A stretch of 53,633 nt of DNA from Spartobacteria bacterium (GTDB lineage Bacteria; Verrucomicrobiota; Verrucomicrobiia; Chthoniobacterales; UBA10450). The position numbers were made by a program, and so were the translations under genes. The DNA lies in contig PNAA01000044.1 of assembly GCA_003169975.1 (NCBI GenBank), forward strand, positions 1 through 53,633, given 5' to 3'. The notes beneath the pieces were generated by a model. The model searched no databases and was not told the DNA's origin. It worked only from the letters and a program-made list of their open reading frames with translations. Shown one piece after another: positions 8,345 through 20,296 of the stretch (position 1 is its first letter; each line of letters opens with the position of its first letter).

Positions 8345-9402
8345 GTGACGAAAAAGGTGCGAGTGGGGATCATCGGCGGCGGCTGGCCAGGGCAACAGCA
8401 TGCCCGCGCCGTCCGCCCGTCGCAGCACGCGGTGCTCCAGGCGCTGGCTGAGCCTAACGAGGAGCGAGCCGCCGAGTTCAGCCAAACCTACGCGCCGCGC
8501 ACGGCCTACCCGGATTACGCCGATTTGTTAGGCGATCCCAAAGTCGACGCCCGTCGTGATTTGTCTCCCCAACTTTCTCCACTTTCCCGCGACCCTCGCC
8601 GCGCTCGAAGCGGGCAAACACGTTCTTTGCGAGAAACCGCCGACCCTGCACCAGCGCCGAGATGAAAGTGCTCCAGGAGGAAGCGGAGAAGCGCGGGCTG
8701 ATTTATTTCTTCGGCCGGCAATTCCGTTTTACGCCGGGGATGCGGTTGGCGCGGGACCTGATCGCGCAAGGGAAACTCGGCATGATCTATTTTGCCGAAG
8801 CGGTCTGGGTCCGTTCGCGCGGCATCCCGCTGGGGATCGGCGGCTGGTTCACGGAGAAAAAACGATCCGGCGGCGGAGCGCTGATCGACCTTGGGATTCA
8901 TGCGCTCGACGCGGCCTGGTACCTGATGGGAACTCCCCGCCCTGTCTCGGTGACCGCGTCGGTCTTCCAGAACTTCAAGCACCTTGTCCAAGCGCCGGTC
9001 TTCGATGTCGAAGATGCGGCCTTCGCTTTCATCCGCTTTCAAGGTAATGCCGTAGTGCAGCTCAAGACTTCCTGGGCTGGAAATTTGACGGATGAAATTC
9101 CGCAGGGCGATATCTTCGGTCGCGAGCTGAACACCACCACCATCTACGGCACGAAGGCGACGATTCGGCTGAGGCCGCTGACTTTATTCCAAGACCAGAC
9201 CGGGAAGCTGGTCGATACGCCGCTCCAGCCGAAGGACAAGGCGGATTCCTTCGTCCTCCAAATGGATAATTTCATCGCGGCGATCGAAGGCAGAGCGAAG
9301 CCCCTGAACGACGCGCAGCAAGCGGTCTACTTGATGGAAATGCTCGATGCCATTTATCTTTCGAGCAGCTCCGGACGCGAAGTGCCGATTGCACGGGTCT
9401 GA
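8345..9402 (+). pseudogene. Gfo/Idh/MocA-family oxidoreductase with two +1 frameshifts
   Basis: Three successive frames give one continuous family protein. 8345-8550 encodes the Rossmann start (VGIIGGGWPGQQHARAV). After an extra base near 8551 comes the block with LPNFLHFPATLAALEAGKH and the EKP motif. After another extra base near 8655 the last 240 residues run cleanly from EMKVLQEEAEKRG to the stop at 9402, including GGGALIDLGIHALDAAWYL. Family members are NAD(P)-dependent sugar dehydrogenases or related enzymes. Removing one base at each place restores a protein of about 351 residues. Either the gene is newly inactivated or the sequence carries two errors; all else looks intact. Confidence 0.8.
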
Positions 9403-9474
9403 GAAAATTCTCGTTTCCGATCCATCCGCGAAGGCGGCGCCCGTCGAATACAGTCTGTTAGTAACAAACCTATT

Positions 9475-9654
9475 ATGAAAAAACTTATTCTGCTAATCTC
9501 GGTCATTCCCGTCTGCGCCATGGTTCTGTCGTCCTGCACGACGGTCGTCAAGGAACCGACCGCCACCACCACGACGCACACGGAGTCAGCGGTGGAGCGC
9601 ACGCCAACAAGCACCAGCACCACGGTGACCCGCCAGAGCACGGGCGGTTACTAG
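9475..9654 (+). CDS. Small lipoprotein (59 aa)
   Basis: The frame starts MKKLILLISVIPVCAMV and reaches a lipobox LSSC with Cys at about residue 20, so signal peptidase II processing and lipid anchoring are expected. The mature part is about 40 residues, very rich in Thr, Ser and Glu (a run of Thr near residue 30), and has no fold I can name. A strong terminator follows at 9679. It resembles entericidin-like or other short cell-envelope lipoproteins only in size. Confidence 0.75.
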   Translation: MKKLILLISVIPVCAMVLSSCTTVVKEPTATTTTHTESAVERTPTSTSTTVTRQSTGGY

Positions 9655-9678
9655 GCCGAGAGATCAATTCGTTCCGGG

Positions 9679-9709
9679 AAAGGGAGACGCCTCGCGTCTC
9701 CCTTTTTTT
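9679..9709 (+). terminator. Rho-independent terminator
   Basis: A perfect 12-bp stem (9679-9690 with 9694-9705), three-base loop CTC, and a run of seven T at 9703-9709. It ends the lipoprotein transcript. On the other strand the hairpin also lies just after gyrA, but its T-run there is only three long, so it is a weaker terminator for gyrA. Confidence 0.9.
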
Positions 9710-9730
9710 CCATTGGGGCGCGGCCCGTCG

Positions 9731-12319
9731 TTAGGTTGGCACTTCCTCAGTTTCCGTCTCTTCGGCTTCCTGACTAACGACCGGCGCGATCGCCTGGAGC
9801 TTCTCTGCGCCGCGCAAGTCCATCAGTTTTACGCCCATCGTGTTCCGGCCGACCGCGCGGATCTCTGAAATCCGGGTCCGCACCATTTGACCCTTTGTCG
9901 TGATGAGCATGAGTTCGTCTTTCTCGGTCACGGTGAGCGCACCGACGACGCGACCGGTTTTGTCGCCGGTTTTCATCGTGATGATGCCTTTGCCGCCACG
10001 CTTCTGGGTTCGGTAATTGTCGAACGCGGTGCGTTTGCCGATCCCGTTCTCGCCTGCGACGAGCAGCATCGCGTCGTTGTTGACCAGCGCGATCGCGACA
10101 ATGTAATCGCCTTTCGTCGGCCGAATCCCCCAGACACCGACGGTATTGCGGCCCTGATCGCGCAACTGTTCCTCGTGAAAACGCAGGCTCATTCCCTCCG
10201 TCGTGATGAGGACGATTTCGTTGTCGCCGTTCGTGAGGACGGCATCGATCAGGCAATCATCATCCTCGATCTGAATCGCGATGATGCCGCCTTTGCGGAC
10301 GTTGCTGTAATCGGAAAGGTTCGACTTCTTGACGATTCCAGTGCGGGTGGCGAAGACGATGTGGAAATTCTCGTCCCAGGTCTCGTCGACGACGTTCGGT
10401 CCGGTACCGCTGCGCTTCGCTTGGATGCGAATGGTGGCCGCGATTTTTTCGCCGGCGCGAAGCTCGAGCAGATTGGCAATGGAGCGGCCTTTGGAAGCCC
10501 GGCCCATCTCGGGAATTTCGTAAACCTTCTCGACATAGCAGCGCCCCGATTCGGTGAAGAACATCAGGTAATCGTGGGTCGTCGCGGTGAAGAGATGCTC
10601 GATGAAATCGCCCTCGTCCTCCTGCGTCGCCCCCTCGCGCGTCGTCATGCCGATGACGCCCTTGCCCCCGCGCCGCTGCGCGCGAAAGGCGCTCACCGCC
10701 GTGCGCTTGATGAAGCCGCCATGCGTGATGCTGATGATGGTGCCTTCGTTGGCGATGAGATCCTCCATGTTGATCTCGCCTTCGTCCGGAATGAGCTGGG
10801 TCAGGCGCGGGCCGGCGTATTTTTGCTGAATCTCGCGCAGCTCTTTTTTGATGATCTGGAAAACGCGAATTTCTTTCGCGAGAATGTCGCGCAAGTCTTT
10901 GATAGTCGCGATCAGCTCCTTGTATTCGTTGATGATTTTCTCGCGCTCGAGCCCGGTGAGTTGATAGAGCCGCAATTCGAGAATCTGGTTCGTCTGATGT
11001 TCGCTGAAAGCGTAGCGACCTTCCGTGAGGCGGCCTTCGTTGCGAATCAAAACGCCGATCTGTTCGACCTGCCGGCGGGTGAATTCGAAGGCGAGCAATT
11101 TGACGCGCGCTTCGTCGCGATTCGCGGACCCGCGAATAATGCGAATGAATTCATCGAGATTGGCAAGCGCGATGAGATAGCCTTCGAGTGTCTCGGCCCG
11201 CTCCTCGGCCTTGCGCAACTCGAAACGAGTGCGGCGCAGGATGACCTCGCGCCGATGTTCGATGAAGGCCTGGTTCGCTTCCTTGAGCGAGAGCAGCTTC
11301 GGCTTGCCGTGATCGATCGCCAGCATGTTGACCGCGAAGGACGACTCCATCGCGGTGTGCTTGTAGAGATTGTTAATCACGACCTTGGGGAGCGCGTCGC
11401 GCTTGAGTTCGATGACGACGCGGGTGTTTTCGTCCGACTCGTCGCGGATCGCTGTGATATCGCTCAGCACTTTCTCGTTCACGAGCGCGGCGATCCGCTC
11501 GACGAGCGTGGCACGATTCACGTTGTAGGGAATTTCCGTGATGACGATCTGCTCGCGGTTGCCTTTCAGTTCCTCGACGCCCGCTTTGCCGCGCACCTTC
11601 ATGCTGCCGCGGCCGGTCTCGATGTATTGTTTGACGCCAGCGACGCCGCAGATCGCGCAACCGGTGGGAAAATCCGGCCCCTTCACGTGCTTCATCAGGC
11701 CGTCGCTCGTGATGTCGGGGTCGTCGATTTGCGCGCAGATGCCGTCGATCACTTCGCCGAGATTGTGCGGCGGCATGTTCGTCGCCATGCCGACGGCGAT
11801 GCCGGTGCCGCCGTTGACGAGCAGGTTGGGGAAAGCGGCCGGGAAAACCGTCGGCTCGGTGCGTGTCTCGTCATAGTTAGGCACGAAATCGACCGTGTCC
11901 TTCTCCATGTCGGTCATGAGCGCGGCGCCGAGATGGGTCATGCGCGCCTCGGTGTAACGCATCGCGGCCGGCGGGTCGCCTTCGACCGAACCGAAGTTGC
12001 CCTGGCCGTTGACCAGCGTCTCGCGCATCGCCCACGGCTGCGCCATGTGCACGAGCGTGGGATAAATCACCGCTTCGCCGTGCGGGTGATAGTTACCGCT
12101 CGTGTCGCCGCAAATCTTCGCGCATTTGCGGTGCTGCCGATTCGGGAAAAGCGAGAGATCGTGCATCGCATAAAGGATGCGGCGCTGGGACGGCTTTAGT
12201 CCGTCGCGCGCATCCGGGAGGGCGCGCGAGATGATGACCGACATCGAGTAATCGAGGAACGACCTCGAGACTTCTTCGGCGACGTTGATGGGTTCTACTT
12301 TTTCGTTGGCGTTATACAC
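9731..12319 (-). CDS. gyrA: DNA gyrase subunit A
   Basis: An 862-residue GyrA, the DNA cleavage-religation subunit of gyrase (A2B2), which adds negative supercoils. The catalytic tyrosine is Tyr122 in AAMRYTEARM, and residue numbering matches E. coli exactly. The GyrA box QRRGGKG near residue 563 separates it from ParC, and a second QKRGGKG lies in the C-terminal propeller. In the quinolone-resistance region the usual Ser83 and Asp87 are Ala83 and Pro87 (HPHGEAVIYPT). Start is GTG at 12319, 11 bases after the GxxExxY stop. The stop codon lies inside a CCTAACGA word. It is transcribed after gyrB. Confidence 0.97.
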   Translation of the reverse strand: MYNANEKVEPINVAEEVSRSFLDYSMSVIISRALPDARDGLKPSQRRILYAMHDLSLFPNRQHRKCAKICGDTSGNYHPHGEAVIYPTLVHMAQPWAMRETLVNGQGNFGSVEGDPPAAMRYTEARMTHLGAALMTDMEKDTVDFVPNYDETRTEPTVFPAAFPNLLVNGGTGIAVGMATNMPPHNLGEVIDGICAQIDDPDITSDGLMKHVKGPDFPTGCAICGVAGVKQYIETGRGSMKVRGKAGVEELKGNREQIVITEIPYNVNRATLVERIAALVNEKVLSDITAIRDESDENTRVVIELKRDALPKVVINNLYKHTAMESSFAVNMLAIDHGKPKLLSLKEANQAFIEHRREVILRRTRFELRKAEERAETLEGYLIALANLDEFIRIIRGSANRDEARVKLLAFEFTRRQVEQIGVLIRNEGRLTEGRYAFSEHQTNQILELRLYQLTGLEREKIINEYKELIATIKDLRDILAKEIRVFQIIKKELREIQQKYAGPRLTQLIPDEGEINMEDLIANEGTIISITHGGFIKRTAVSAFRAQRRGGKGVIGMTTREGATQEDEGDFIEHLFTATTHDYLMFFTESGRCYVEKVYEIPEMGRASKGRSIANLLELRAGEKIAATIRIQAKRSGTGPNVVDETWDENFHIVFATRTGIVKKSNLSDYSNVRKGGIIAIQIEDDDCLIDAVLTNGDNEIVLITTEGMSLRFHEEQLRDQGRNTVGVWGIRPTKGDYIVAIALVNNDAMLLVAGENGIGKRTAFDNYRTQKRGGKGIITMKTGDKTGRVVGALTVTEKDELMLITTKGQMVRTRISEIRAVGRNTMGVKLMDLRGAEKLQAIAPVVSQEAEETETEEVPT

Positions 12320-12330
12320 GGGAGATTTTC

Positions 12331-15839
<3,509 letters not shown>

Positions 15840-18224
15840 CTATGGCCGCTCCTCCCGCATGAGCACGGGAGATGCGGCCAGCTTATCGAGGATGATGTTT
15901 TTTTCGCCATCGTAGCGGCCGAAGGAGAGCACGCCGGTCGGGCATTGTTGCACGCAGGCGGAGCAGCGGACGCACTCTGGGTCTTCCATCGGCAGACCTT
16001 TGTTGGCGAAGTTCATGATGTCGATCCCTTGATGGCAGACCGAAGTGCAGACGTTGCAGGAAATGCATTTGTGCTTGTCGGGGAAAATCCGGTAGCGCGA
16101 GAAGCGCGTGTAGATGTGCATGAGCGCGGCCAGCGGACAGGCAAAGCGGCACCAAACCCGGCCGCTGAACCAAAAATAAAGCCCGACTCCGAGAATGCCG
16201 CCCATGAAGATGTCGACGCTCCAGGCGTAGTTCAGAAAAGGAATGCCCTCGAAAAGTTTGTGATACCAATGCATCGCCCATGAATCTTCACCGAGCGCCC
16301 AGCCGGCGATGCGCAAGCCGAGGATCGCAAACGCGAAAGCGAGGGCGACCTGCCCAACCATGTTGACCCGATTCCAGAAGGGCCCGTGCGGCATCTTCGC
16401 GCGTTGCGTGTCGCCCATCGTCTCGGCGAGCGCGCCGCAGGAACAGATCCAGCCGCAGTAGGCACCCTTGCCCCAGCGGAAAATGATCAGCGGGATGATA
16501 ACAAAGGTCTGGACGAAACAAATGCCGAGCCAGAGCCACATGGGGTGGTCGGTGAAGACGTTGTAGACGTTGAGCGGAAAAGCGAGGATGAACCCGTAGG
16601 CCCGCCAGTAGGCGCGCTCGTGCCCTAACGAGCCGTCGTAACTTTCGAAGAGATGATCGGCCAGCCAGCGCAACGGGTGGCCCGGCTCGAAGAATCCATT
16701 GTGCCCCATCCAGGGCAGGATCAACTCCGGCAGGATGAAGAGTGGAATGCACTGCGAACAGATGAGCACGATCGTCTGCCACTTCACATAGGGCGTGCGC
16801 CGCCGCCGGATGCGCCGGATGCCGAAGACAAAGACGCAGGTGCAGTAGGCGAGCGTGTAATAGAACGCGGGGTTTCCGAGCCCGCGCTTGATCGTGTAAA
16901 GCAGGTTCGTTTCGCGGCTCGACCACTCGGCGATTTTCCCGCCGACGGACTCGATCGCTTTTGGCACGTTGTAGGGAAAAGCCTGGTGCTGACTCGCCCA
17001 ACGCTGCACGGGGAACTCCTGCGGATGGTTGCTTTTCCAGTGGTAGAGCACGACGCAAAAGAGCACGAACGCAAGGCAACTGATCCACGTGATCGGCCGC
17101 CAGTCACCGCGCACATGCAATCCGCTGCGCCGGAAAAACTCGAGGGGCGCTTCGCGGCCGATCATGGAAAAGACGACGTCGTTAGGCAGGACAATCTCCG
17201 TCCCGTCCTCTTTCTTCAGTGTTACCTTGTCCGGCTCGATCCTGGTGACCGCCGTCGCCATCGCGCGCGCGACCGAACCCGGCGGCGCGTTCTTCATCAT
17301 CTCGCTCGAAAAGGCGGTCGTCACTCGCTCTGAACTCGGCCGTTCTACCTGCACGTTCGCTTTCGGATCGTGCTCCAGCATTTTGAGCTTCTCGACGTTC
17401 TCCGACTTCGGACGCGCGAAATCCGGTTTACGATAGCTCACGGTCACCTTCGCGCCGGAGCCGGCGAGCGCGATCGCGCATTCCAGCGCGCTGTCGCCAC
17501 CGCCGACCACCAGCACATCTTTGCCGCTAAAGTCTTTCGGGTCGTAGAGCCGGTTGTAGACTTTCGATAAGTCCTCGCCCGCGCAGCCCAGCTTGCGATG
17601 ATTGCCGCTGCGTCCGATCGCCACGATCACCCGCCGCGCGCGCGTGACCGTCTTCGCCTTGTCCCCATGATGGAGCAGGATTTCTTTCCCGCGCGCCTCG
17701 AGCCGCTCGATCCGCGCGTCGGTGAATTCGATTCCAGCCGCCTTGCGCTGCTCCTCCATTTCCTCGAGCAACGCCTCCTTCACGTCCTTCGTGAATTGCA
17801 ATCCGCCCTCCAGTTTCAGGTCGGTCGGATAAGTGTAAATCGGCTTCGCCTTGGGGAAATTTACGACCGTCGAAAACGGCTGCGTCGCCTCGAAAATCTT
17901 GAAGTTCAACCTCGCCCTCTTCGCCTCGATCGCCGCCGAGACGCCCGACACGCCGCCCCCGATGATGGCGAGATCGATCACTTCATCCTTCATCCTTCCG
18001 CCTTCATCCTTCGCGAAGTCCGGCTCCTGCAAAATCGCGCGCACCGCTTCCGCGCCGGTCTTGGAGGAGAACTTGAGCAGCGGAATGCCGGTGAGATCGC
18101 CGACGATGCGCACGCCCGGGATATTGGTCACGCCGAACTCGCCTGATTCAGGCAGTTTCTCGACCACTCCGGCGGGCCATCTGGTGTGCAGCCAGTGCGT
18201 GTAGCGTTGGATCGGATTAAACAT
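15840..18224 (-). CDS. YpdA-like FAD/NAD(P) reductase fused to a NapH-type polyferredoxin
   Basis: A 794-residue fusion. Residues 80-390 form a two-dinucleotide-domain flavoprotein: DLAIIGGGVSGVSAAIEAKR, then VLVVGGGDSALECAIALAGS. It lacks the CxxC of thioredoxin reductase, so it resembles YpdA (bacillithiol disulfide reductase). Residues 390-670 hold about seven membrane spans including the NapH/CcoG-like motif CGWICSCGALAE. The tail has two 4Fe-4S sites, CISCNVCTSVCHQG and CVRCSACVQQCPTG. It likely moves electrons between NAD(P)H, flavin and membrane Fe-S centres; the partner is unknown. ATG at 18224. Its gene is divergent from treZ. Confidence 0.85.
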   Translation of the reverse strand: MFNPIQRYTHWLHTRWPAGVVEKLPESGEFGVTNIPGVRIVGDLTGIPLLKFSSKTGAEAVRAILQEPDFAKDEGGRMKDEVIDLAIIGGGVSGVSAAIEAKRARLNFKIFEATQPFSTVVNFPKAKPIYTYPTDLKLEGGLQFTKDVKEALLEEMEEQRKAAGIEFTDARIERLEARGKEILLHHGDKAKTVTRARRVIVAIGRSGNHRKLGCAGEDLSKVYNRLYDPKDFSGKDVLVVGGGDSALECAIALAGSGAKVTVSYRKPDFARPKSENVEKLKMLEHDPKANVQVERPSSERVTTAFSSEMMKNAPPGSVARAMATAVTRIEPDKVTLKKEDGTEIVLPNDVVFSMIGREAPLEFFRRSGLHVRGDWRPITWISCLAFVLFCVVLYHWKSNHPQEFPVQRWASQHQAFPYNVPKAIESVGGKIAEWSSRETNLLYTIKRGLGNPAFYYTLAYCTCVFVFGIRRIRRRRTPYVKWQTIVLICSQCIPLFILPELILPWMGHNGFFEPGHPLRWLADHLFESYDGSLGHERAYWRAYGFILAFPLNVYNVFTDHPMWLWLGICFVQTFVIIPLIIFRWGKGAYCGWICSCGALAETMGDTQRAKMPHGPFWNRVNMVGQVALAFAFAILGLRIAGWALGEDSWAMHWYHKLFEGIPFLNYAWSVDIFMGGILGVGLYFWFSGRVWCRFACPLAALMHIYTRFSRYRIFPDKHKCISCNVCTSVCHQGIDIMNFANKGLPMEDPECVRCSACVQQCPTGVLSFGRYDGEKNIILDKLAASPVLMREERP

Positions 18225-18399
18225 ACGACGCGCGCACCCAAGGCAGTCTTATCGGAGAAAAGAGGAGGCAGGAAGCGCATTTATTCCCGCTTCTGTCGCC
18301 ATCATCGTTACGCTAGCTTGCCCTTTGCGAACCGAGTCATTGAAACCCGACGTCAAATCGTGCGGCAACCGTCCCACGGTTGGTGGGCGAATTGAGAGC

Positions 18400-20292
18400 G
18401 TGAACCATTATCCTTTCCAACGCCGGTTCCCGGTCGGCGCCGAAGTGATCTCGCCGGGCCGGACACACTTCTGCGTTTGGGCGCCAAAGGCGCGTCGGAT
18501 CGATCTCGTGATCGAAACGGATGTCGACCCAAAGGCGGAACGGATTTTTCAACCTTTGGCCGCGGAAGGCGACGGTTATTTCTCGGGCGAAGCCGACAGC
18601 GCGGCGGGCACGCGCTATCGCTTTCGGCTCGATGCGAGCGAGCATTTTCATCCCGACCCGGCGTCGCGCTACCAACCGGCCGGACCACATCGTTCCTCCT
18701 GCGTGGTGGATCACCGGGATTTCCGCTGGAGCGATCAGAAATGGCCGGGAATGGAGTTGCAAGGCCAGATCATCTACGAGCTGCACGTCGGGACTTTCAC
18801 CCCGGAGGGAACGTGGGCCGCGGCGGCCAGGCAGTTGCCGGAATTGGCGCGCACGGGGATCAGCGTGATCGAGATGATGCCGATTGCTGATTTCCCCGGC
18901 GAATTCGGCTGGGGTTACGATGGGGTCGCGCTCTTCGCGCCGTGCCGGCTTTACGGCACGCCCGATGACCTGCGGGAATTCGTCGACGCCGCGCACTCGT
19001 TAGGCATCGGCGTCATCCTCGACGTGGTCTACAATCATTTCGGGCCGGAGGGAAATTACCTGCGCGTTTTCTCCGACGACTATTTCACCGACCGCTACGA
19101 GACCGACTGGGGCGACGCGATCAATTTCGACGGGCCAAACTCCGGACCGGTGCGCGAATTCTTCATCAGCAATGCCCGCTACTGGATCGAGGAATATCAT
19201 TTCGACGGCTTTCGTTTCGACGCGACGCAGAGCATTTTCGATCAATCGGCGGAACACATTCTCGGCGCGATCGGGAAGGCTGCGCGCGCGGCCGCCGGCA
19301 AGCGGGCGATTATTTTCGTGGCTGAGAACGAGCCTCAGGAAACGAAGTTGGTGCGCCCAACGGCGGAGGGCGGCTACGGTCTCGATGCTCTCTGGAATGA
19401 CGACCTGCATCATTCCGCAATCGTCGCGTTGACTGGTCGGAACCCGGCTTATTACACCAATTACCGCGGCGCGCCGCAGGAATTCATTTCTGCGGTCAAA
19501 TATGGTTACCTCTATCAAGGGCAGCATTATCGCTGGCAGAAAAAGCGCCGCGGCACCTCTGCCCGCGGCCTGGGGCCGGAAGCGTTTGTCGGCTTTATCG
19601 AAAACCACGACCAGGTCGCAAACTCCGGCACCGGCGAGCGTGTGCGCCTCACGACTTCTCCGGGCCGTTACCGCGCTTTGACCGCGCTCCTCCTCCTGGC
19701 ACCGTGGACGCCGATGCTTTTTCAGGGCCAGGAGTTTGGGGCGACGACGCCGTTTCTCTACTTCGCCGACATGACGGGCGAGTTGCGGGAGAAGATCCGT
19801 GCCGGGCGGCTGACTTTTCTCAAACAGTTCCCCGCTCTCGCCTCGGCCAGAGTCCAGGCCGAGCTCGCGGATCCGTCCGGGCCCGATACTTTCCAGCGCA
19901 GCAAACTCGACTTTTCCGAGCGGGAAAAGCATCCGGAGATTTGCGCGCTCCACCGGGACCTGATCAAGCTGCGCCGGACCGACGCAAATTTCGCGCGTCA
20001 GGAGCGCGGAAACGTCGACGGTGCGGTGCTCGGGGCGCACTGTTTTGTGTTGCGGTTTTTCGACTCGTTAGGCGACGATCGCCTGCTGATGATCAATCTC
20101 GGCACGGCGCTCGCGCTCGTCGTCGCCCCGGAGCCGCTCCTCGCGCCGCCTGGGCCGGGCCGCTGGAAAACGCTCTGGTCCAGCGAGGCCCCGCGCTATG
20201 GTGGTCCGGGCAAGGTCGCGCTGGAAACGAGAAAAGGCTGGACGATTCCGGCGGAAGCGGCTGTCGCGCTGCGGCCGGTCATATCTCCCTAA
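18400..20292 (+). CDS. treZ: Malto-oligosyltrehalose trehalohydrolase
   Basis: GH13 enzyme that releases trehalose from maltooligosyl-trehalose in the TreY-TreZ route. An N-terminal CBM48-like part (HFCVWAPKARRIDLV) precedes the barrel with IYELHVGTFTPEGTW, then GWGYDGVALFAP and VILDVVYNHFGPEGNYL. The nucleophile Asp is in DGFRFDATQ, the acid Glu in FVAENEPQE, and ENHDQ is the third catalytic block. The start is taken at GTG 18400 (NHYPFQRRFPVG), as the upstream open frame has no family-like sequence and no better ribosome binding site. 630 residues. treY is not in the window. The stop codon lies within CCTAACGA; the next gene starts four bases later. Confidence 0.92.
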   Translation: MNHYPFQRRFPVGAEVISPGRTHFCVWAPKARRIDLVIETDVDPKAERIFQPLAAEGDGYFSGEADSAAGTRYRFRLDASEHFHPDPASRYQPAGPHRSSCVVDHRDFRWSDQKWPGMELQGQIIYELHVGTFTPEGTWAAAARQLPELARTGISVIEMMPIADFPGEFGWGYDGVALFAPCRLYGTPDDLREFVDAAHSLGIGVILDVVYNHFGPEGNYLRVFSDDYFTDRYETDWGDAINFDGPNSGPVREFFISNARYWIEEYHFDGFRFDATQSIFDQSAEHILGAIGKAARAAAGKRAIIFVAENEPQETKLVRPTAEGGYGLDALWNDDLHHSAIVALTGRNPAYYTNYRGAPQEFISAVKYGYLYQGQHYRWQKKRRGTSARGLGPEAFVGFIENHDQVANSGTGERVRLTTSPGRYRALTALLLLAPWTPMLFQGQEFGATTPFLYFADMTGELREKIRAGRLTFLKQFPALASARVQAELADPSGPDTFQRSKLDFSEREKHPEICALHRDLIKLRRTDANFARQERGNVDGAVLGAHCFVLRFFDSLGDDRLLMINLGTALALVVAPEPLLAPPGPGRWKTLWSSEAPRYGGPGKVALETRKGWTIPAEAAVALRPVISP

Positions 20293-20296
20293 CGAC

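Noticed and set aside
9887-12199. 770-residue open frame on the plus strand opposite gyrA
   Set aside because: It mirrors gyrA in the antisense frame; the codon bias of a GC-rich gene keeps it open. Composition is Asp/Arg/Ala/Val-rich without family motifs.
19000-20040. 346-residue minus-strand frame opposite treZ
   Set aside because: Shadow of treZ, no motifs, and treZ catalytic residues are read in the other strand.
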